Under the pieces are notes generated by a model. That model was not told the DNA's origin. It saw only the letters and a program-made list of their open reading frames with translations, and ran no database searches. A DNA stretch of 12,333 nt from CAYOXD01 sp964407825. GTDB lineage: Bacteria; Desulfobacterota; Desulfobacteria; Desulfobacterales; JAFDDL01. The stretch spans positions 1 to 12,333 of the forward strand of contig CAYOXD010000096.1 of NCBI GenBank assembly GCA_964407825.1. Reading direction: 5' to 3'. The stretch's first letter is position 1; the number at the start of each line of letters is the position of its first letter. This document shows, in pieces, positions 1-6,733 of the stretch. Position numbers and translations under genes: made by a program.

Positions 1-25
1 TAGAGGACAGACAGGTGGAGGGGAT

Positions 26-1174
26 ATGCTGGAATTGGCCTTGACCGGTGGCAGAAGGTACTGGGGATGGATCGGTGTTTTGTGCGTCGTTATCGGCTCA
101 GGTATTCTCTGCTATGGGCAGCAGCTGGAATTCGGCCTGGGGCTGACCGGGCTTTCCCGGGATGTCAGCTGGGGCTTCTACGTGGCGCAGCTGACCTTTC
201 TCGTGGGCGTGGCGGCCTCCGCCGTCATGGTGGTCCTGCCCTACTACCTGCATCATTACAAGGTCTTCGCCAGAATTACGATCATCGGCGAATTCACGGC
301 CGTCGCGGCCGTTCTCATGTGCCTGCTGTTTTTATTTGTGGATCTGGGTCAGCCCATGCGGGCCCTCAATATCTTTTTATACCCGACCCCGCGCTCGGTT
401 ATCTTCTGGGATGCCAACGTGCTGATGGGATACCTGGCACTGAACATGGTGGTGGGCTGGAATGTTCTGGAGGCGGAACGAAACGACACGCCTCCTCCCC
501 GTTGGGTCAGACCGCTGATCTATCTATCCATCCCCTGGGCCTTTGCCATCCACACGGTGACGGCCTTTCTCTACTGCGGGCTGCCCGGAAGGGGCTTCTG
601 GCTCACCGCCATCCTGGCGCCGCGGTTTCTGGCGTCCGCCTTCGCCTCGGGCCCCTCGCTGCTGATCCTCATCTGCCTTGTCATCCGGCGATTGACCCGC
701 TTCGACCCGAGCCGGGAAGCGATTCAGGCCCTGGCGAAAATCGTAACCTACGGTCTGCTGGCCAACCTCTTTTTCTTGGGATGCGAGGTGTTCGTGACCT
801 TTTACAGCCAGCTCCCGGAGCATATGGAGCACTTCCGGTACCTCTACATCGGGCTGGACGGCTTCGGCCTTCTGGTGGGCTGGATGCGGTTGTCCATCGG
901 GATGATGATCGCGGCCGCGGTGCTGCTGCTTATCCCTGCCTCCCGGAGAAACGAAGGCGCGCTTGCGGTCGCCTGCCTGGCCGTCTTTTGCGGCACCTGG
1001 ATCGACAAGGGCTTGGGGCTGGTATCCGGGGGATTTATCCCCTCGCCCCTGCATCATGTCACCGAGTACGCCCCCACCGCACCGGAACTCATAATTTCCC
1101 TGGGGGTGTTCGGCATCGGCGCCCTCTGCCTGACCCTGCTGCTCAAAATGGCCCTCGGTGTCAGGGAGGAGTGA
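26..1174 (+). CDS. dsrP: DsrP, NrfD-family quinone-interacting membrane subunit of the DsrMKJOP complex
   Basis: DsrP is the polytopic membrane subunit of the DsrMKJOP complex, which passes electrons between the menaquinone pool and the cytoplasmic sulfite-reduction machinery (DsrC trisulfide). Seen: 382 aa with about ten hydrophobic segments (roughly residues 13-30, 49-76, 84-105, 129-147, 164-184, 191-221, 236-259, 282-305, 311-332, 355-376), as expected for this family. Stretches such as SRDVSWGFYVAQLTFLVG (44-61) and the SIPWAFAIHTVTAFLY region (168-183) match the DsrP pattern I remember from sulfate reducers better than other NrfD/HmcC members. The ATG is preceded by a strong GGAGGGG Shine-Dalgarno sequence. 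The TAG at positions 1-3 may be the stop of dsrO, normally the gene just upstream, but its frame cannot be verified here. DsrP is usually the last gene of the operon, which fits the unrelated regulator that follows. Alternative: another NrfD-like subunit such as HmcC. Confidence 0.92.
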   Translation: MLELALTGGRRYWGWIGVLCVVIGSGILCYGQQLEFGLGLTGLSRDVSWGFYVAQLTFLVGVAASAVMVVLPYYLHHYKVFARITIIGEFTAVAAVLMCLLFLFVDLGQPMRALNIFLYPTPRSVIFWDANVLMGYLALNMVVGWNVLEAERNDTPPPRWVRPLIYLSIPWAFAIHTVTAFLYCGLPGRGFWLTAILAPRFLASAFASGPSLLILICLVIRRLTRFDPSREAIQALAKIVTYGLLANLFFLGCEVFVTFYSQLPEHMEHFRYLYIGLDGFGLLVGWMRLSIGMMIAAAVLLLIPASRRNEGALAVACLAVFCGTWIDKGLGLVSGGFIPSPLHHVTEYAPTAPELIISLGVFGIGALCLTLLLKMALGVREE

Positions 1175-1177
1175 GGT

Positions 1178-1206
1178 TTGACAAATATCGGAGGGCGTGG
1201 CACAAG
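1178..1206 (+). promoter_or_regulatory. Possible weak sigma70-type promoter between dsrP and the regulator
   Basis: The 76-bp gap after dsrP contains a perfect TTGACA (1178-1183), but 17 bp further on only CACAAG (1201-1206) is found, a poor match to TATAAT. It could drive the downstream regulator separately from the dsr operon, possibly with an activator. It could equally be chance, with the regulator co-transcribed from dsr. Confidence 0.2.
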
Positions 1207-1250
1207 CGCAGGGAAATGTTTTTCGGACCGTCTGAACCGGGAGACAGGGT

Positions 1251-4200
1251 ATGAATTACCGACCCGACATTCTGCGCTCCAAGCTGTCCATCTCCAACAG
1301 GGCCGATACCCTGCCGCGTCGGCGGCTGACCCGGCTGCTGTCACCCCTCCTTCATAAAAAGCTGGCTTTGGTGGTTGCCGGCGCCGGATATGGCAAAACT
1401 ACCCTGATCGGCCAGGCGCTCTCCGGGTTAGATGCCCATGCCGTCTGGTACTGCCTTGACGAATCGGACGCAGATGTCGCCACCTTCCTGGCCTATCTGT
1501 GTGCCGGCATGGAGCGGAAGTCTCCGGACTTTGGCAGCGCGCTGGGGGAACGGCTTCACCACGCGTCCCTATCCCGAAGGAGTCGGCAAAACACGCTTCT
1601 TGCCTTTCTCCTTGCCATCGAAACCATGGGGCCATCCCATACGATCATCGTCCTGGACGATTACCACCTGATCCAGGACAGCCCGGAGATATCCGAGGCC
1701 ATGGCCTTTCTCCTCGGCCGGATGCCCGAGACGCTTCATTTCGTCCTGATCGGCAGGAAGGAGCCCCCCCTGAAGATCTCCCGCTACCGGGCGATGCGGG
1801 CGGTAATCGATATCCAGGAGGAAAATCTTCTCTTCTCGGCGGATGAAATCGTGGGACTCTACCGGCTCCTGGTAAACAGGGACATCGATACGATCGAGGC
1901 CCGGAGGCTCCTTGAAAACACGGGCGGATGGGCCGCCGCTCTCGTCCTGGGATGTAGCGCCCATCAGGATGACCCATCTGCTTGTCCGGCGGAGGGCCCT
2001 CTTTCCTCCCACCGCTCGAAACGCCTCATCTTCCAGTATCTGGAAGAAAATGTGTTTGAACAGCAACCCGCGCCCCTGCAGTCGTTCATGATGAAAACGG
2101 CACTTCTTTCCCATCTCGATCCAAGCTTCATCAACAGTCTTTTCGATATCCAGAACGCCGAGGAAATCCTTCAGGCCCTGTGCCGCGATCACCTGCTCGT
2201 CTTTCCCAAGGCCGAAACGGGCGAGGGTTTCGCCTATCATCATCTGCTGAGGGATTTTCTGAGGGACAGGCTGGCCAGAGAACGCGGAACTGAGGCGATT
2301 CAGGAACTTCACCGCGATATCGGCAGACGCATGGAGCAGCGGGGAAACCGCCAGGGCGCGTTAACCCACTTCCTGGAGGGCAGGCATTTCGATGAAATCC
2401 GGCGAATCCTTGCCGGCATGGCCTTCACGGATTTTCTCAATTGCCCCTTCGGCTTCCTGGTGGCGCTCTCGGGTGCCATTCCGGCCGAGGTGGTTCAACA
2501 GGATGCGTACCTTCTTTACCTCGGCGCGAAACTATCCTCCATGAGGGGGGAAATCCCGGCGGCCCTGGTGGGGTTCAAGAACGCCCTGGAACGCTTTGAG
2601 GCGGCGGACGATGAACCGGGCGCTCTCAACTGCGCGAAGGATCTGGCCTTCCACCTCTATCTCACGGGGGATGTCTCCGCCGCCCGGCAGCGGCTTGAGA
2701 CCCTGAGGACAAGGCGCCACCGGGATCCCTTTTTTCAGGTGGAAATATCCGGATATCTGGTCCTTCTTTCAACCATCCTCGGTGAAATGGATGCGGCCGA
2801 CGAGGCCTATGCCGCGATTCGGAATTCCGCGGGCGCCGGCGATGCTTCCGAAGAGCCGTTCCCAGTCACCTGGATGGATTTTTGTTATAGCTACCGCCTT
2901 CACTGCGCCGGGGACTTCAAGCGGGCCGACGCCATGAACCGCAGGGTCCTCGATGCGTTCACCCGCATGGGCATGGAGCTGCTGCTGCCCCTGGCGCACT
3001 TTCAGACCGCCTTGACCCTTTTCTACAGAGCGGACCCGGAATCCGGGCAGGTCCATGCCCGGGAAGGGCTCCGCCTCGCGGACAAATTCGGGATCAACGA
3101 CGCGCAGCTTGCCTGGCTGCTCTATGTCCGGGGTCTAAACGGATATGGAACCGGCGCGCTGGCAGAGGCGACCGCCGATGCGTCGGCGGCCTTCGAGATC
3201 TTCCGGCGCCATGGGAATGCTTGGGGCCAGGCTACCGTGGAGGAATTGAACGCCTTGATTTGCCGGGAACGCGGCATGGGGGCCGCGGCCCGACGACACC
3301 TTCGCGCCGGGTTGTCGCTGATCGAGGGGCTGGGGCTTCGCGTCACCGAGGGGGCGCTGGCCCTGCTCCTGGCCGAACTGAAGGCGGACGAAGGAGAATG
3401 GAAGGCGGCCGAAACACTTCTCAGGTCCCATGGGGCTGCCATCGCCGTCTCCAAGTTTCACCGCTTTCGCAGCCACTTTCTCAAGGCCCGTATCCATGCC
3501 GTCCGGCAGGATGTGCCAGGGGCCCGGACCGCCATGGCAGCCGGGCTGGAGCTGGCCAGTGAAAACCACTACATCGACTGGGTACGCCGCCAGTTATCCT
3601 GGGCCGTGCCGGTGCTGGTATCCTGCCATTCCATGGGCCTGATGCGCAACGACATCGAGTGGGTCTTGAAAGAGGCGGACACGGCAGCGGCCAGGGAGTC
3701 GCTTCTTCCCCTGAAACGGGCAAGGGGCGTCCGCGTCCGCCGTGCCGCGAACACGCTCCTGGCGGCATTGCCGCCGGCGCGTCAGCCGGATCCGCTTTCC
3801 ATCCGCTGCCTGGGCGCCTTCGAGGTAGCCGTGGGCGACCGGGTCATTCCGCGGGAATCCTGGCGAAATGCCAAGGCGGCGACACTTTTCAAATACATGG
3901 TGCTCAAATCCTCCGAGGGGTTCATACCGAAAGAGGTCCTGCTTGAGCTGGTATGGCCCGACGAGCCTGAACAAAAAACGCGCCCGCGATTTCACGTGGC
4001 CATGACCTACCTGAGAAAGCTCCTGGAGCCGACGGTGAAGCGCGGCATCGCCTCGTCCTATATCCAGCGGCGAAACGACGGCTACCGATTGACCATCGGC
4101 GGCGGCGGCAGAATCGATTTCAGGGAGTTCACCGCGGCGCTTGCGGCTGCCAAAGGCGCGGACGGAAATGATACCCGTGCGGCCCTGGCCCTATATCTTC

Positions 4201-4568
4201 GGGCAGCGGTGATGTACACCGGCCCGCTTTTCGCGGAAGATCCCTACCTGGAGTGGGCAGTCGGTGACCGGGACAGGCTGGCGGGCGCCTATCTCGATGC
4301 CCTCTCCGGCATCATCGCCCTCTATGAAACAAGGGGCGACTGGAGAGGCGCCATCGAATACGCGGAAAAATACCTCTCCGAGGATCCCTGTGCGGAGCCC
4401 GTTTATGGCGCCTTGATGCGCTTTCATGCCCGTCTGGGGGAAACGCCGCAGATCGTCAGGGCTTTCGAAAGGTGCAGAACCGCCCTTTCGGCGCATCTGG
4501 ACTGTGCGCCGGATGAGGGCACGCGGTCTCTATACAAGGCCCTGACGGGGAAAAAGGCCAGCCTTTGA
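1251..4568 (+). CDS. Large MalT-like STAND ATPase transcriptional regulator with C-terminal SARP/BTAD DNA-binding module
   Basis: A predicted cytoplasmic signal-integrating transcription factor of 1105 aa. Seen in order: Walker A GAGYGKTT (residues 44-51); Walker B TIIVLDDYH (131-139); a TGGWAAAL motif near 224; and YHHLLRDFLRDRL near 328-340, a hallmark of MalT/LuxR-type STAND ATPases. A long alpha-helical, TPR-like region spans about 380-840. An OmpR-type winged helix of the SARP kind starts at IRCLGAFEVAV (about 851), with a conserved LVWPDEP segment near 900 and a helix containing HVAMTYLRKLLEP. A bacterial transcriptional activator domain (BTAD) covers about 955-1100. Known for the family: ATP and ligand binding drive oligomerisation and DNA binding. 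MalT itself ends in a LuxR helix-turn-helix; here that is replaced by SARP-BTAD. GGGAG sits 7-8 bases before the ATG. The inducer and target genes cannot be read from sequence. The gene ends 11 bp before the assembly gap, so its downstream partner is unknown. Confidence 0.9.
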   Translation: MNYRPDILRSKLSISNRADTLPRRRLTRLLSPLLHKKLALVVAGAGYGKTTLIGQALSGLDAHAVWYCLDESDADVATFLAYLCAGMERKSPDFGSALGERLHHASLSRRSRQNTLLAFLLAIETMGPSHTIIVLDDYHLIQDSPEISEAMAFLLGRMPETLHFVLIGRKEPPLKISRYRAMRAVIDIQEENLLFSADEIVGLYRLLVNRDIDTIEARRLLENTGGWAAALVLGCSAHQDDPSACPAEGPLSSHRSKRLIFQYLEENVFEQQPAPLQSFMMKTALLSHLDPSFINSLFDIQNAEEILQALCRDHLLVFPKAETGEGFAYHHLLRDFLRDRLARERGTEAIQELHRDIGRRMEQRGNRQGALTHFLEGRHFDEIRRILAGMAFTDFLNCPFGFLVALSGAIPAEVVQQDAYLLYLGAKLSSMRGEIPAALVGFKNALERFEAADDEPGALNCAKDLAFHLYLTGDVSAARQRLETLRTRRHRDPFFQVEISGYLVLLSTILGEMDAADEAYAAIRNSAGAGDASEEPFPVTWMDFCYSYRLHCAGDFKRADAMNRRVLDAFTRMGMELLLPLAHFQTALTLFYRADPESGQVHAREGLRLADKFGINDAQLAWLLYVRGLNGYGTGALAEATADASAAFEIFRRHGNAWGQATVEELNALICRERGMGAAARRHLRAGLSLIEGLGLRVTEGALALLLAELKADEGEWKAAETLLRSHGAAIAVSKFHRFRSHFLKARIHAVRQDVPGARTAMAAGLELASENHYIDWVRRQLSWAVPVLVSCHSMGLMRNDIEWVLKEADTAAARESLLPLKRARGVRVRRAANTLLAALPPARQPDPLSIRCLGAFEVAVGDRVIPRESWRNAKAATLFKYMVLKSSEGFIPKEVLLELVWPDEPEQKTRPRFHVAMTYLRKLLEPTVKRGIASSYIQRRNDGYRLTIGGGGRIDFREFTAALAAAKGADGNDTRAALALYLRAAVMYTGPLFAEDPYLEWAVGDRDRLAGAYLDALSGIIALYETRGDWRGAIEYAEKYLSEDPCAEPVYGALMRFHARLGETPQIVRAFERCRTALSAHLDCAPDEGTRSLYKALTGKKASL

Positions 4569-4579
4569 CCGGCAAACGC

Positions 4580-4679
4580 NNNNNNNNNNNNNNNNNNNNN
4601 NNNNNNNNNNNNNNNNNNNNNNNNNNNNNNNNNNNNNNNNNNNNNNNNNNNNNNNNNNNNNNNNNNNNNNNNNNNNNNN
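4580..4679. other. Assembly gap of exactly 100 N
   Basis: One hundred consecutive N bases, the usual placeholder for a scaffold gap of unknown size. Any gene here is invisible, and the true distance and linkage between the dsrP/regulator side and the ole side are not established by sequence. The 180 bases between the gap and the next gene hold only a short open frame running out of the gap (stop at 4790-4792), which I do not recognise, and a hairpin. Confidence 0.97.
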
Positions 4680-4792
4680 GCATCATCGATGCCAATGGAG
4701 ATTTGCGTTATTTTGTAGAACTGCCGATCCGTTCACGCAATCGTTTCGCGCTTTTCATGCAATTTAAACACTCGGCGGTCCATAATAATTGA

Positions 4793-4833
4793 GCAGGCCG
4801 GCCCCTGCTCCATGGGGGCAGGGGCCGGCCTGC
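4793..4833 (-). terminator. Hairpin terminator after the FAD-dependent dehydrogenase gene
   Basis: A perfect 16-bp inverted repeat: the left arm 4793-4808 (GCAGGCCGGCCCCTGC) pairs with 4818-4833 across a 9-nt loop. It lies 26 bp beyond the stop codon of the minus-strand dehydrogenase. Read on the minus strand it is followed by an A/T-rich tail (TCAATTATTATGG), an imperfect U-tract. On the plus strand no T-run follows, so it mainly serves the minus-strand gene, although the stem could slow transcription in both directions. Confidence 0.65.
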
Positions 4834-4859
4834 CCAGAAGGGAATGAACATTCGAATCC

Positions 4860-6422
4860 CTATTCGCCGCGCCTGTAGAGCGTGCGCGATCGGACAAATC
4901 GCGCCGTCTGTTGTGCCACCCGCTGTCCGTCCATAGCCGAAGATGTAATTCCACCTGCGTAACCCGCGCCCTCCCCGCAGGGAAAGAGCCCCTCCACATG
5001 GGGGTGCATCAGGGTCACAGGATCACGGGGGATGCGAACCGGGGCGGAGGTGCGCGATTCAACGGCCACCAGCAGGGCTTCGCTGGTCAGAAACCCCCTG
5101 AGGCGCCGGTCGAAGATGATCAGGGCCTGGCGCAGGCAGCCGACGATGGCCGGCGGCAGCAGCTCATGTAAAGGGCTCGAGACAACTCCCAGCGGATAGG
5201 AAGTGGCCGGCAGGTTGGCCGATAGGATGCCGGCCATGAAATCGGTCATGCGCTGAGCCGGCGCCCTCTGGTCCTTTCCACCGCCCATGGCAAATGCGCT
5301 TTGCTCTAAGGCTTGCTGTAAATCCAGGTACCCGAAAGGCCATCGGGTCTCGAAATTTTTCACGTCTTCGGGGCGCACCTCGACCACCATCCCGGCATTG
5401 GCGAAAGGCCCGCGCCGGCCCGAAAAGCTCATGCCGTTGACAAGCAACTCGTTCGCATGAGTGGCGGTGGGGACGATCATGCCGCCCGGGCACATGCAAA
5501 AGGAGAAGACCCCGCGGCCCTCGCTCTGACAGGTCATGGTATAGGTGGCCGGCGGCAGATTGGGGTGGCGCGGTGTCTGGCGGTATTGAATGGTGTCGAT
5601 GAGCCGCTGGGGGTGCTCCACTCTCACCCCGATTGCCAGCGGTTTGGGTTCAAGGGCGATGCCTGCCGCGTGAAGTCTGCCATAGATATTCCGGGCCGAG
5701 TGCCCCACCGCCAGAATGACGGCCGGCGTCCGGATGGCCTTGCCGTCCGCGAGCCGGACGCCTTTGATAGCCCGGTCCGCAATGATCAAGTCGGCAACGG
5801 CGGTATTGAAATGCAGCGCACCGCCGCAATCGTTAATGGTCTGCCTTATTCGCTGAATTACGCCGGGCAGCCGATTGGATCCGATATGGGGGTGGGCATC
5901 GATCAGGATGTCGGTTGAAGCGCCGTGCAGAACCAGCAGGTGCAGCAGCCGTTGGATGTCACCGCGCTTGTTGGCGCGCGTGTACAATTTGCCGTCGGAA
6001 AAGGCGCCGGCGCCGCCTTCACCGAAGCAGTAATTGGCCTGAGGATCCACCTGGCCGTGCCGCAGCAATTGCGCAATGCTTTTGCGGCGTGCTTCGACTT
6101 TCATTCCCTGTTCCAGCACAATGGGGCGGATGCCTTGTTCGATCAACTCCAGGGCTGCGAAATACCCGGCCGGACCGGCTCCGACGATAACCGCGCTGGG
6201 GTTGGGCGGGACCGGTTCGAAATGAAACTGCGGCGGGGTGGTGTCCGGGTCCATTTCCACCTGCAGTCTGAACCGCGGCCTCGAACGACGGGCATCGACA
6301 GACCGGCGCAGGATACGGTAGGTTCCAAAGCCGCCCCGGGATTGCTTCAGGATTTCACGCCTAATATGGTCCGGGTCGTTAATGTTGTCCGGATCAACCA
6401 TGATCTCAATATGTTGGGTCAA
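4860..6422 (-). CDS. FAD-dependent dehydrogenase of the COG2509 type (uncharacterised flavoprotein)
   Basis: A predicted cytoplasmic FAD flavoprotein of 520 aa. Seen: an N-terminal extension of about 75 residues before the Rossmann fold; the dinucleotide-binding motif GAGPAG (81-86), with an acidic residue at the end of the second strand (E104 in IVLEQG) that would bind the adenosine ribose; the NYCFGEGGAGAFSDGKLYTR segment (130-149) typical of this group; and a C-terminal FPCGEGAGYAGGITSSAMDG block that closes the FAD site. The N-terminal extension and the GEGGAGAFSDGK segment distinguish it from ordinary glutathione-reductase or HI0933-like proteins. The substrate is not known for the family and I do not assign one. 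The chosen start is TTG, because GGAGG lies 7 bases upstream of it; the next ATG (residue 8) has no such signal. It is divergent from the ole operon, sharing a 311-bp intergenic region, and is followed by a strong hairpin, so it is probably monocistronic. Confidence 0.85.
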   Translation of the reverse strand: MTQHIEIMVDPDNINDPDHIRREILKQSRGGFGTYRILRRSVDARRSRPRFRLQVEMDPDTTPPQFHFEPVPPNPSAVIVGAGPAGYFAALELIEQGIRPIVLEQGMKVEARRKSIAQLLRHGQVDPQANYCFGEGGAGAFSDGKLYTRANKRGDIQRLLHLLVLHGASTDILIDAHPHIGSNRLPGVIQRIRQTINDCGGALHFNTAVADLIIADRAIKGVRLADGKAIRTPAVILAVGHSARNIYGRLHAAGIALEPKPLAIGVRVEHPQRLIDTIQYRQTPRHPNLPPATYTMTCQSEGRGVFSFCMCPGGMIVPTATHANELLVNGMSFSGRRGPFANAGMVVEVRPEDVKNFETRWPFGYLDLQQALEQSAFAMGGGKDQRAPAQRMTDFMAGILSANLPATSYPLGVVSSPLHELLPPAIVGCLRQALIIFDRRLRGFLTSEALLVAVESRTSAPVRIPRDPVTLMHPHVEGLFPCGEGAGYAGGITSSAMDGQRVAQQTARFVRSRTLYRRGE

Positions 6423-6573
6423 TGCGCCGCCTCCGTTCTTCAGAACCCTGGCAGTTCCATAGTATGAGATCGATGCTTTGTCATGGTATAAATTGGGTTG
6501 CCGGCAATTTCCGGACGCTCAGCCGGCGACATATCAGGTTTTGAAGTTGAGTGCATTCTTGGTGCCGGGCTTC

Positions 6574-6602
6574 AAAAATTCAGGGATGCGTTGCCCATCC
6601 CT
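6574..6602 (-). terminator. Hairpin plus T-run on the minus strand (terminator- or attenuator-like)
   Basis: AGGGATG (6582-6588) pairs perfectly with CATCCCT (6596-6602) across a 7-nt loop. Read on the minus strand, the stem is followed after three bases by TTTTT (6578-6574), the layout of an intrinsic terminator. No minus-strand gene lies upstream of it. It could therefore end stray transcripts antisense to oleA, or act as an attenuator in a long leader of the flavoprotein gene. The 7-bp stem is short, so chance is possible. Confidence 0.4.
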
Positions 6603-6639
6603 CTGATCTTTAATTCCTTCCAGTCCCACCCTCGGGCGC

Positions 6640-6668
6640 TTTACTAAACCGCGGTCCCCTGATATAAG
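6640..6668 (+). promoter_or_regulatory. Predicted sigma70-type promoter of the ole operon
   Basis: The -35 element TTTACT (6640-6645) and the -10 element TATAAG (6663-6668, five of six consensus bases) are separated by exactly 17 bp. A TGA directly before the -10 makes it an extended -10. The transcription start would fall near 6675, giving a 5' leader of about 60 bases before oleA. It is the best promoter match in the divergent region and is correctly oriented for oleABCD. Confidence 0.55.
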
Positions 6669-6733
6669 CGCCGGCATGAAACGTCGCATCATACATTTCG
6701 TTCACGTTCACGGACAGGTGCTTGGGTAGGACC

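Larger units (their letters stand above)
6423..6733. other. Divergent intergenic region between the flavoprotein gene and oleA
   Basis: This 311-bp region is visibly lower in GC than its flanks and carries no convincing protein gene. It holds the predicted oleA promoter (6640-6668), a hairpin with a U-tract on the minus strand (6574-6602), an 8-bp inverted repeat TTTTGAAG/CTTCAAAA (6539-6546 with 6570-6577, loop 23 nt), a tandem GTTCAC repeat (6700-6711) and a 17-codon leader frame (6676-6729). For the minus-strand gene, the Shine-Dalgarno sequence at its TTG start is clear, but I see no convincing promoter; the best is an ATGACA followed 17 bp later by TATGGA (minus strand, about 6460-6490). 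Confidence 0.7.

Noticed and set aside
1197..1215. TGGCAC resembling the -24 half of a sigma54 promoter upstream of the regulator
   Set aside because: The required GC at the -12 position with correct spacing is absent (GG is found instead).
1569..2312. A 247-codon minus-strand open frame inside the regulator gene
   Set aside because: Antisense shadow of the STAND ATPase region, whose Walker and winged-helix motifs are clear on the plus strand.
4680..4792. Open plus-strand frame leaving the assembly gap and ending at 4790-4792
   Set aside because: Only 37 codons are visible, with no recognisable motif and no start in view. It could be the end of a gene hidden in the gap, but I cannot support it as a feature.
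6676..6729. Seventeen-codon frame before oleA as an independent gene
   Set aside because: It has no ribosome-binding site and no recognisable peptide; kept only as a possible leader in the findings.
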